From the NCBI GenBank assembly GCA_002292405.1, contig DBBW01000017.1, positions 74,771 through 121,947 of the forward strand: a DNA stretch of 47,177 nt, written 5' to 3'. The DNA is from Flavobacteriales bacterium UBA974 (lineage in GTDB: Bacteria > Bacteroidota > Bacteroidia > Flavobacteriales_D > Sanyastnellaceae). The translations under genes and the position numbers were made by a program. Below the pieces are notes generated by a model. That model had not been told where the DNA came from. It was given only the letters and a program-made list of their open reading frames with translations, and ran no database searches. Shown here in pieces: positions 16,914 through 24,665 of the stretch (its first letter is position 1; the number at the start of each line of letters is the position of its first letter).

Positions 16914-18935
16914 ATGATGAATAAAATTATTACCCTTTGCGGGGTAGCGTTTTTAGGCTTAAATATTAGTATTTCAGCCCAAACTAAAGAAGAAAACACT
17001 TCGGACGATTCAGTTATCCTCACTGTAGGAGCAGAGGTTGTGAGCCTTGGCGACTTTAAATACATTTACAGTAAAAACAACCGAGATAGCATCATAACTT
17101 CTAAGGCATTAGATGAATACATGGAGCTTTTTATCAAGTTTAAGCTCAAGGTAATGGAGGCTGAAGCTCTCGGAATGGACACCATAGCTGAGTTTACAAA
17201 AGAGTTAGCTGGTTACCGTAAACAACTAACAAGACCATATCTGGTAGACATGGAACTTCTAGATGAATTGGTCCTTGAAGCTCATAATAGAAAACAAGAG
17301 GAAATTCACGCTCGACACATCCTTGTCAGTGTCAATCCCGAGGCATCCCCTTCAGACACACTGCGTGCTTGGAATAGAATCTCAAAGCTAAGAAATAGAG
17401 TAAATGCAGGTGAAGACTTTACAACCGTAGCGAAAAGTAAGGGAGGTAGTGATGATCCATCTGTAGTTGATAATGGTGGTGACTTAGGTTGGTTTACTGC
17501 ATTCCAAATGGTTTATGCATTTGAGGACGCCGCTTACAACACTTCTGTGGGGGAACTTAGTGAGATCGTACGCACAAGGTTTGGCTACCATTTCCTAGAA
17601 GTTGATGGTAGAAGAGCCGCACGGGGCGAGATTCAAGTTGCTCATATTATGGTGAGGGTAGATGATGCATCTAAAAAAACCATGGTGCAAAGCGCGAAAT
17701 CTACGATTGACGCAGTCGCTTCATTTCTTAAGAATGGGGAGACATTCGAGTCGCTGGCTCTGAAGTATAGTGATGACCCTACTACGGCGAGTAAGGGAGG
17801 TGTTCTACCTTGGTTCGGAACAGGTAAAATGGTTGAAGAGTTTGAAAACGCTTCTTTTAACCTTGAAAATAATGGCGACGTAAGTGAGCCTTTTCTATCG
17901 AATTACGGTTGGCACATAGTGAAGAGAATAGGATTTAAACCACTTGAGACATTTGATGATGTTGAGCGCCAACTTAGAAAAAAAGTGAGTCGAGATTCAA
18001 GAGCTGATATTACGCGTTCATCATTCTTAAATAAACTTAAAAAGGAATACGACTTCAAATTAGACAAAAAACGTGTCTCACATTTAGCATCTATTGTAAC
18101 AGGGATTGACAGCGTATTCTATAAAGGTCATCCTATTGAAAACGTTAAAAAATCTGAACTTAATCGAGTTTTATTTTCAATTCAAGAAAACGTAACCACA
18201 GTATCTGATTTTATTCTTTACACAAACACACAAAAGCCACAAGGACTTATGCGCTCTGCCCGAGCCATACTAGACGGAATGATTGATTCAATGATAGAAG
18301 AGGAATTACTTGCTTTTGAAGATTCAAGGTTGGAAGAGAAACACAACGAATTCAGAATGTTAATTGAGGAGTATCACGATGGTATTCTTTTGTTTGAATT
18401 AACCGATGAAATGGTTTGGTCTAAAGCTGTTAAAGACACAACTGGATTAGAGAAATACCACGAAGTGAATAACGGCCTATTTATGTGGCAAGAACGCTTA
18501 GAATTAGCTATTTACACCTGTGAAGATGAGGGGGTTGCTAAAACTGTGAAGAAAGCTGTAAAGAAAGGGAATGATATTGTGGCATTAAGGCGTGAACTAA
18601 TCGCTGAAAGGCCTTTGGCTCTCAAAATGGAAGACGGACTATTTTCTATGGGAGATAACAACTGGGCTGACTCTGTATTTACTGCAATTTCAAATAAAAC
18701 TTTAAGTCTTGATTCTAAATCTCCAAGATTTATGACTTTAAAAATTGGTGATAACGGGGTCATATTAATTGATGTTATAGCCGTAATTAAGCCTATGCAT
18801 AAAACACTTGATGAGGCCCGTGGTCAAGTAATAGCAAGTTATCAAGATTTCTTAGAGAATGAGTGGATCGATCGCTTAAGAATGAAATATCCCGTTTCTA
18901 TTAAGAAGGATGTCTTATACGAGTTAATCGATTAA
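16914..18935 (+). CDS. periplasmic peptidylprolyl isomerase with two parvulin domains (PpiC/SurA-like)
   Basis: 673 residues with an N-terminal signal peptide (about 1-23, ending ISISAQ). Two parvulin-type rotamase domains follow. The first, about 125-225, begins EIHARHILV and ends GYHFLEVDGR. The second, about 238-345, begins EIQVAHIMV and ends GWHIVKRIG. Each has a GG.LGW.. or GG.LPWFG loop. The remaining roughly 320 residues are helical and charged with no motif I recognise. Such proteins help fold outer-membrane proteins in the periplasm. It is the first of three adjacent envelope-chaperone genes; the next starts one base after this stop. The start could also be the second ATG one codon on; both give the same signal peptide. 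Confidence 0.93.
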   Translation: MMNKIITLCGVAFLGLNISISAQTKEENTSDDSVILTVGAEVVSLGDFKYIYSKNNRDSIITSKALDEYMELFIKFKLKVMEAEALGMDTIAEFTKELAGYRKQLTRPYLVDMELLDELVLEAHNRKQEEIHARHILVSVNPEASPSDTLRAWNRISKLRNRVNAGEDFTTVAKSKGGSDDPSVVDNGGDLGWFTAFQMVYAFEDAAYNTSVGELSEIVRTRFGYHFLEVDGRRAARGEIQVAHIMVRVDDASKKTMVQSAKSTIDAVASFLKNGETFESLALKYSDDPTTASKGGVLPWFGTGKMVEEFENASFNLENNGDVSEPFLSNYGWHIVKRIGFKPLETFDDVERQLRKKVSRDSRADITRSSFLNKLKKEYDFKLDKKRVSHLASIVTGIDSVFYKGHPIENVKKSELNRVLFSIQENVTTVSDFILYTNTQKPQGLMRSARAILDGMIDSMIEEELLAFEDSRLEEKHNEFRMLIEEYHDGILLFELTDEMVWSKAVKDTTGLEKYHEVNNGLFMWQERLELAIYTCEDEGVAKTVKKAVKKGNDIVALRRELIAERPLALKMEDGLFSMGDNNWADSVFTAISNKTLSLDSKSPRFMTLKIGDNGVILIDVIAVIKPMHKTLDEARGQVIASYQDFLENEWIDRLRMKYPVSIKKDVLYELID

Positions 18936-18936
18936 C

Positions 18937-19803
18937 ATGCTGAAAAGTGAGAGTATTATTGTATTAATTGCACTAGTCTCTCTTCATGCTTGTGTTCTTT
19001 TTAGTGATGATACAATCGAGAATAAAGTTGTTGTTTCTGCTTTCGGAAAAAACCTACTATTAGATAGTCTTTGCTCCAGAATCCCTGACGAATTGTCGTT
19101 TGAGGACAGCACACTTCTAAGCGAACGTATTATTGAAGGGTGGGTTAGAGAGAATGTATTACTTGCTCAAGCGGAGAAGAATATCAACGAATTTTCCTCA
19201 GCTTTTGAATCTTCAATCAAGTCTTATAGAAATGCCTTACTTGTAACTCAATTCGAAAGGGAATTTATCGCATCTAGAGTAGATACTAAGGTTCAAGATG
19301 AAGAAATTGAGAAGTTTCACTCTGATTACCCTGAACTTTTTCAACTTAAGGAGCATGTTTTAAGAGCTGTGTTTTTTGAAATAAATACGGAAGAGGATAT
19401 GTTGGACTCGGCCAGAATTTGGCTGACAACAGCTGACTCAAGTAGCGTGCCTAAATTAGAACAATGGTCTATAGAGCACGGAGCTCACTTCGCCTTAGAT
19501 GTAGATTATTGGTGGTTATTAAGCGATTTATTACAAACCGTTCCCATGCAAGTTTACCGCATTGAAGACCAGTTGCGAGACAGAAGATTAATTGAATTTA
19601 CCGATGGCGATTCTAGATATTTATTGCGCATTCTAGAGCATCGATTAAAGGACCTCCCCTCCCCTATTTCAATTGCACGAAAAAGAATTGTCGATTTAAT
19701 CATTCAGGAAAGAAGGCGTTGTATTTTAGAAAACTTAAGGGATGATCTGGTAAGTGATGCTTGGGCAAATGGAGAAATTATTCGAGATAGTATCCTTAAT
19801 TAA
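18937..19803 (+). CDS. SurA-like lipoprotein without a recognisable rotamase domain
   Basis: 288 residues. The N-terminus is a lipoprotein signal (hydrophobic IIVLIALVSLHAC, lipobox LHAC with Cys19). The body resembles the helical chaperone region of SurA/PpiC proteins: a short strand pair, then SERIIEGWVRENVLLAQAEKN, then VQDEEIEKFHSDYPELFQLKEHVLRAV. The last copies where a parvulin domain would begin, but the GG.LGWF and F..A.F signatures are missing, so enzymatic activity is unlikely. It starts one base after the upstream PPIase and lies 24 bases before surA. This context supports a role in outer-membrane protein folding, by inference. Confidence 0.85.
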   Translation: MLKSESIIVLIALVSLHACVLFSDDTIENKVVVSAFGKNLLLDSLCSRIPDELSFEDSTLLSERIIEGWVRENVLLAQAEKNINEFSSAFESSIKSYRNALLVTQFEREFIASRVDTKVQDEEIEKFHSDYPELFQLKEHVLRAVFFEINTEEDMLDSARIWLTTADSSSVPKLEQWSIEHGAHFALDVDYWWLLSDLLQTVPMQVYRIEDQLRDRRLIEFTDGDSRYLLRILEHRLKDLPSPISIARKRIVDLIIQERRRCILENLRDDLVSDAWANGEIIRDSILN

Positions 19804-19827
19804 TCTTAGCAGTTTACCTTAGCAGTC

Positions 19828-21198
19828 ATGCTACGAATCACACTTTTATTTGCTTTTTTTCTAACATCTTCAGTTGTGACTTTTGCTCAACCTGGAAATT
19901 CGACAAACTTGAGTGAGAAGTATCAATTAATAGATGGGATTATTGCTGTTGTGGGTGATGAAATTATCCTCAATAGCTCAATTGAAGATCGAGCACTGCA
20001 AGAGAGGCTTCAAGGAAAAAAGTCAGGTCAAAATGATCGTTGTAAGTTTATAGAAGAGCTCCTTTTTGAAAAACTTTTACTTCACAATGCAAAAATTGAC
20101 AGTTTAGAGGTAACAGACGGTCAAATCATGGATGAAATTGACCGCCGACTTGCATATTACGTTCAGATGCTTGGCTCGGTAGAGGCGTTTGAAGCTGAAT
20201 ATGGGAAAACTGTCTCTGAGTGGAAGGCGGATTTCACTGAGCCGATTAAGGATCAGCTTTTAGCCCAAAGCATGCAGCAGTCAATCTCCCAAGAAATTCG
20301 TGCCACCCCAGCAGAAGTTATGGAGTATTTTGAAAACACCCCTTTAGATTCACTGCCTCTTATTCCTGAAGAAATCAGTTACAGTGAAATCGTACTTCAA
20401 CCTGAAATTTCTGAAGTTCAAAAACAAGCGGTCAGAACAACACTGGATTCAATAAGAAACTTAGTGGCTTCTGGTAAGCTTTCTATGACTTTAGCTGCAA
20501 CAAGATATTCTGAAGATCCAGGGTCTAAATACAAGGGTGGATGTTATGAGAACATTCGACGTGGAGCTTTCGTCGCAGAATTTGAGGCTGCTGTATTCGA
20601 CACACCTCTCAATGGATATTCTAATGTTTTCGAAACCGATTTTGGATATCATTTCTTGAGAGTTACAGATACAAGAGGTGAATTGTTTAGCGCATGTCAT
20701 GTACTTATGAAACCTAAAGTAGATCTCTTCGCCTTGGAAAATTTAAAGTCTACAATAGACTCGCTACACGTAGCACTTGAAACTGGGGGTATCTCCTTCG
20801 ACACTGCTGTTTTATCGAATTCGACAAGAACTGAATCAAAAAATTCAAAAGGCCAAGTAGTCAACTCTCGAGATGGGGGTATTATGTTTGGCGTCGACGA
20901 GTTAGACCCAAATATTTACTTCCTTTTAGAACCTTTAGTAGAAGGGGAAGTGAGCATACCCGTACAATTACTTGATGAAGATGACAATGGGTACTGGACC
21001 ATCCTCAAGCTAGATGGAAGAAGAGTAGCCCACAGAGCAAACCCTAAAGATGACTACGCACTTTTTCAATCTCAAGTAGAAAACAATATGAGATCTAAAG
21101 AGATGAATGATTGGATACAACAACATATTTCGGATACTTACATTCGAATCATCCCCTCATACGAAGGTTGCCTCTATAATATGGATTGGGTAAAGTAG
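19828..21198 (+). CDS. surA: peptidylprolyl isomerase/chaperone SurA
   Basis: 456 residues with signal peptide (about 1-21, ending VTFAQ). The SurA N-domain follows (about 33-150: IIAVVGDEIILNSSIEDRAL, then FIEELLFEKLLLHNAKIDSLEV). The first parvulin domain covers about 178-285 (EISYSEIVLQPE through GGCYENIRRGAFVAEFE to GYHFLRVTD). A second, more divergent parvulin domain follows (about 290-400: FSACHVLMKPKVD and DGGIMFGVDEL). This is the SurA layout; the protein escorts unfolded outer-membrane proteins across the periplasm. It ends just before a MoxR ATPase, an order I know from other Bacteroidota. Confidence 0.92.
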   Translation: MLRITLLFAFFLTSSVVTFAQPGNSTNLSEKYQLIDGIIAVVGDEIILNSSIEDRALQERLQGKKSGQNDRCKFIEELLFEKLLLHNAKIDSLEVTDGQIMDEIDRRLAYYVQMLGSVEAFEAEYGKTVSEWKADFTEPIKDQLLAQSMQQSISQEIRATPAEVMEYFENTPLDSLPLIPEEISYSEIVLQPEISEVQKQAVRTTLDSIRNLVASGKLSMTLAATRYSEDPGSKYKGGCYENIRRGAFVAEFEAAVFDTPLNGYSNVFETDFGYHFLRVTDTRGELFSACHVLMKPKVDLFALENLKSTIDSLHVALETGGISFDTAVLSNSTRTESKNSKGQVVNSRDGGIMFGVDELDPNIYFLLEPLVEGEVSIPVQLLDEDDNGYWTILKLDGRRVAHRANPKDDYALFQSQVENNMRSKEMNDWIQQHISDTYIRIIPSYEGCLYNMDWVK

Positions 21199-21209
21199 GT
21201 TTTAATATT

Positions 21210-22181
21210 ATGTCTGAATTAAATAACATGAACGATAAAGAAGCTCTAGATAATCTTAGGGAAAAGCACACGAAACTAATTCATGAGGTTTCAAAGGTTA
21301 TTATAGGCCAAAATCAAGTGATTCGCGAGGTCACAATGGCAGTGCTCGCTGGTGGACATTGCCTGCTTGTTGGAGTTCCTGGGCTTGCAAAAACTCTACT
21401 TGTAAATACTGTATCACAAGCTTTAGGACTTTCTTTTAACAGAATACAATTCACTCCAGACCTTATGCCATCTGACATTACAGGTTCTGAAATCTTGAAT
21501 GATGCAAGGAAGTTTGAGTTCATTAAGGGTCCATTATTCGCGAACATCGTTTTAGCTGATGAGATTAACCGAACTCCTCCTAAAACTCAAGCGGCACTAC
21601 TTGAAGCTATGCAGGAAAAATCCGTTACAGTAAATGGAAAGAGTTCTGAATTACCTTCTCCTTTTTTCGTTTTAGCTACTCAGAACCCAATAGAACAAGA
21701 GGGGACCTATCCCCTTCCTGAAGCTCAATTAGATAGATTTATGTTCAACACTTGGGTTGATTACCCGACATTTGAAGAAGAGTTAAATGTAGTAAAACAA
21801 ACTACAGGAAATGTTAGTGAAACTATTTCGCCTATCATGTCTGGTGAAGAGATCTTAAGCTATCAAAAACTCATACGCAGCATGCCCGTTGCTGAAAACG
21901 TTTTAAACTACGCTGTAAATCTTGCATGTAAAACACGACCTGGAAGAGATAAAGCTACAAAAGACGTGAACAAATATCTGAGTTGGGGAGCTGGTCCACG
22001 TGCCTCTCAATTTCTAATTGTCGGAGCTAAAGTTCATGCTGCTCTAGAAGGTAAATACAGTCCAGACATTGAAGATGTCAAAGCTGTTGCCTTGCCTATA
22101 TTAAGACATAGAATAGTTACCAATTATAAGGCCGAGGCAGATGGAATTACGGTTAGTCAACTGATATCAGATTTGACATAA
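21210..22181 (+). CDS. MoxR-family AAA+ ATPase
   Basis: A 323-residue AAA+ ATPase of the MoxR group (AAA_3). Walker A is GVPGLAKT, Walker B is VLADEINRTPPKTQ, followed by FVLATQNPIEQEGTYPLPEAQLDRF with sensor 1 and the arginine-finger region, and a C-terminal lid with GAGPRASQFLIVGAK. MoxR proteins act as chaperones that insert cofactors or assemble complexes, often with von Willebrand-type partners. No DUF58 or VWA gene follows here. I chose the ATG at 21210 because the frame extends upstream only to a TTG inside surA; a second ATG at 21228 is possible. Seven bases separate it from the epimerase gene. Confidence 0.93.
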   Translation: MSELNNMNDKEALDNLREKHTKLIHEVSKVIIGQNQVIREVTMAVLAGGHCLLVGVPGLAKTLLVNTVSQALGLSFNRIQFTPDLMPSDITGSEILNDARKFEFIKGPLFANIVLADEINRTPPKTQAALLEAMQEKSVTVNGKSSELPSPFFVLATQNPIEQEGTYPLPEAQLDRFMFNTWVDYPTFEEELNVVKQTTGNVSETISPIMSGEEILSYQKLIRSMPVAENVLNYAVNLACKTRPGRDKATKDVNKYLSWGAGPRASQFLIVGAKVHAALEGKYSPDIEDVKAVALPILRHRIVTNYKAEADGITVSQLISDLT

Positions 22182-22188
22182 CAGGTTC

Positions 22189-23271
22189 ATGAAGCTGTTA
22201 ATCATAATAGGAACGCGACCTAATTTTATAAAAGTTACTCGTTTTAAAGAAGTGGCAAATACGATTGACGATTTCAACGTTGAAATCGTTCATACTGGCC
22301 AACATTACGACAGTAAAATGTCTGGTGTATTCTTCGATCAATTTAAACTCAAACCGGATTATTTTCTTTCTCTTAGAGGTGAAGATGCAGCAAGCCATTT
22401 TGGGAATATGATTGTCGATTTAGGACAGTTAATTTCGGAACTTAAGCCCGATATAGTGTTAGTTCCAGGTGATGTGAATTCTTCTTTAGCGGGTGCTTTA
22501 GCAGCACATCGATGTGGTGTTTCAATCGCCCATCTTGAGTCTGGGCTTCGCAGTAGAGATAGAGAGATGCCTGAAGAAGTAAATAGAATTCTTATAGACC
22601 AAATCTCAGATTTTCACTTTGTAACCGAGATTTCTGGAATGAATAATCTATTCGAGGAAGGATTGATTTCTTCTACAGATGACCCTAAAATTTTGGTGGG
22701 TAACACCATGATAGACACCTTAGTTAAACACAGCTCGGAGATAGAGTTAAGTAGCATTTTATCCGATTTAGAAATTAGCGGTAAAGAATACTGCTTATGT
22801 ACGATGCATAGGCCATCAAATGTAGATAATATTGAGGGCGTAAATTTTATTTTAAGCATGCTTGAAGAGCTTGTGAAAAAATGTATTGTTGTTTTCCCTA
22901 TTCATCCAAGATCGCGTTTAAATATTGAGTCGATTGGACTTTGGGATAAACTAACAGAAATAGAGGGGGTAGTGATTACTGAACCTTTAGGATACTTTGA
23001 TTTTCAAAAACTCATTAAAAACTCAGAGTACGTAATCACCGATTCAGGAGGCATTCAGGAAGAAACAACTTTTTGTAATATCCCGTGTATTACAATACGT
23101 GAAAACACTGAAAGACCTATCACAATAGACAAAGGCACCAATCACTTAGTAGGACGTAATCTACCTGCAATCTTACATGCTTTAGAAAACCCCAAGACTT
23201 GTGAGGCACCAAAGTTATGGGATGGATATACTACTGAGAGGGTTGTGTCGACTTTACTCCAGAGAGGTTAA
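22189..23271 (+). CDS. wecB: UDP-N-acetylglucosamine 2-epimerase (non-hydrolysing)
   Basis: 360 residues, a GT-B-fold epimerase that interconverts UDP-GlcNAc and UDP-ManNAc for surface polysaccharides. The N-terminal IIGTRPNFIKV, the QHYD motif, AHLESGLRSRDREMPEE with active-site Asp/Glu residues, CTMHRPSNVDN with the conserved His, and ITDSGGIQEE near the C-terminus are all present. Length is normal. It is the last gene of the + strand run and no other sugar-nucleotide gene is near, so the product it feeds cannot be inferred. It converges on fumarylacetoacetase, 36 bases away, with only a weak wobble-containing hairpin between them. Confidence 0.93.
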   Translation: MKLLIIIGTRPNFIKVTRFKEVANTIDDFNVEIVHTGQHYDSKMSGVFFDQFKLKPDYFLSLRGEDAASHFGNMIVDLGQLISELKPDIVLVPGDVNSSLAGALAAHRCGVSIAHLESGLRSRDREMPEEVNRILIDQISDFHFVTEISGMNNLFEEGLISSTDDPKILVGNTMIDTLVKHSSEIELSSILSDLEISGKEYCLCTMHRPSNVDNIEGVNFILSMLEELVKKCIVVFPIHPRSRLNIESIGLWDKLTEIEGVVITEPLGYFDFQKLIKNSEYVITDSGGIQEETTFCNIPCITIRENTERPITIDKGTNHLVGRNLPAILHALENPKTCEAPKLWDGYTTERVVSTLLQRG

Positions 23272-23307
23272 ATCGACTGTTGAAGTAGAATGGGCGAAAG
23301 AAGCGAG

Positions 23308-24591
23308 TTAGCTTGCTGGAAGTAATTTTCCCGAAACTTCACCGAAACCGATTGAGATTCCAGTGGTGGATTTTTTTGATCCTCGCATAGTTACTGTATC
23401 GCCATCATTGATGAATCTTCTCTCGGTGCCGTCAGGCATAGCAACTGGCTTAGTGCCCTTCCAAGAAATTTCAAGCATAGATCCGAAAGATCCTTCTTTA
23501 GGGCCAGAAATAGTGCCTGACGCAATCATATCTCCTCCGCGAATATTACATCCGTTGACTGTATGATGAGCTAATTGTTGACGCATATTCCAATACATGT
23601 GCTTGAAATTTGATCGGCACACTATTTTCGAATCTCCTTTAGGAGTTAAAATTTCCACTTCAAGATCGATGTCATAATGAGAGTGCCCGGAATACTCTAG
23701 GTAGGGAAGAACTTTAGGATCCTGAATCGGGCCAGAGACGCGATATGGTTCTAGGGCGTCAAGGGTAACTATCCAAGGTGAAATGCTAGAAGCGAAATTT
23801 TTACCTAGGAAGGGGCCGAGCGGGATATACTCCCACTTTTGGATATCGCGGGCTGACCAGTCATTGAAAAGTACTAGACCGAAGATGTAATCGTCTGCCT
23901 CTTCCGTTGAAATCGGTTGGCCGAGAGATTTTCCAGGGTGTGTAATAAACGCCATCTCGAGTTCAAAATCCAGTAGGCGGGATGGACCATAAACTGGGGG
24001 CTCGTTCTCTGAAGGCTTGAGCTGACCATGGGGTCTTGTAATAGGAGTGTCACTAACGACAATCGAAGAGGCGCGACCATGATAAGCAACCGGCATGTGC
24101 TTCCAGTTAGGTAGAAGTGCATTATCTGGGTCACGGAACATCTTACCTACGTTACGTGCGTGATCTTCTGAGGAGTAGCAATCTGTGTAGTCACCAACAT
24201 TTACGGGTAGATGCATTGTTACTGTGGAGAGGTCTATGATGCAAGCTGCATGAGAATCTGTGGCGACTTGCAACTCCGATGAGTCAGCATTAAGAAGCGT
24301 ACTGATTCGAGCACGTAGTAATCGAGTGGCCGCTTTCCCATGATTAATAATAGGATTTAGAGTTGATGCAGAATAATCTGACTCCGTGAAAGGAAGTTCC
24401 TTTGAAGTGCGGAGAAATCCCGCAGCAAAGAGTGCTGATAGATTGAGAACTTGATCTCCTATCGCAACTCCTACTCTAGCAGAAAGTGAGGCTGTAGAGA
24501 AAATTCCGAAGGGAAGATTTTGGATAGGGAAATCAGAATTTGCAGGAATTTCTAGCCAAGATCTAAGAGATGGGTTGTTTGCTTCAATCAT
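23308..24591 (-). CDS. fahA: fumarylacetoacetase
   Basis: 427 residues, full length. It hydrolyses fumarylacetoacetate to fumarate and acetoacetate, the last step of tyrosine/homogentisate degradation in the cytosol. The N-terminal SH3-like domain starts with SWLEIPANSDFPIQNLPFG. The catalytic domain has DYTDCYSSEDHARNVG with the conserved His/Asp metal ligands, MPVAYHGRASSIV, LDFELEMAFI, FNDWSARDIQKWEYIPLGPF and LAHHTVNGCNIRGGD, all family signatures. No other tyrosine-degradation gene lies in the window. A TAATTTCG element lies four bases before its ATG. Confidence 0.96.
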   Translation of the reverse strand: MIEANNPSLRSWLEIPANSDFPIQNLPFGIFSTASLSARVGVAIGDQVLNLSALFAAGFLRTSKELPFTESDYSASTLNPIINHGKAATRLLRARISTLLNADSSELQVATDSHAACIIDLSTVTMHLPVNVGDYTDCYSSEDHARNVGKMFRDPDNALLPNWKHMPVAYHGRASSIVVSDTPITRPHGQLKPSENEPPVYGPSRLLDFELEMAFITHPGKSLGQPISTEEADDYIFGLVLFNDWSARDIQKWEYIPLGPFLGKNFASSISPWIVTLDALEPYRVSGPIQDPKVLPYLEYSGHSHYDIDLEVEILTPKGDSKIVCRSNFKHMYWNMRQQLAHHTVNGCNIRGGDMIASGTISGPKEGSFGSMLEISWKGTKPVAMPDGTERRFINDGDTVTMRGSKKSTTGISIGFGEVSGKLLPAS

Positions 24592-24595
24592 AGTG

Positions 24596-24603
24596 CGAAA
24601 TTA
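24596..24603 (-). promoter_or_regulatory. -7-like promoter element (TAATTTCG) before fahA
   Basis: Read on the minus strand, TAATTTCG is one base off TAnnTTTG and stands four bases from the ATG. No -33 TTG is obvious. Confidence 0.35.
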
Positions 24604-24639
24604 CCTCAAGAAAGGCTGATAAACGAAGGAAGGATTCAG

Positions 24640-24647
24640 TAGATTTG
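24640..24647 (+). promoter_or_regulatory. -7 promoter element (TAGATTTG) before rel
   Basis: Exact TAnnTTTG match ending 18 bases before the rel ATG, predicting a short leader of roughly 12-14 bases. Confidence 0.55.
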
Positions 24648-24665
24648 GGTTAAGTAAAAAGCACA

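Noticed and set aside
21186..21209. TTG-initiated N-terminal extension of the MoxR gene
   Set aside because: It overlaps the surA 3' end and adds unconserved residues; the ATG at 21210 gives a normal MoxR N-terminus.
23272..23310. Hairpin between wecB and fahA as a terminator
   Set aside because: The best stem is six pairs with a G-T wobble and no T-run on either side.
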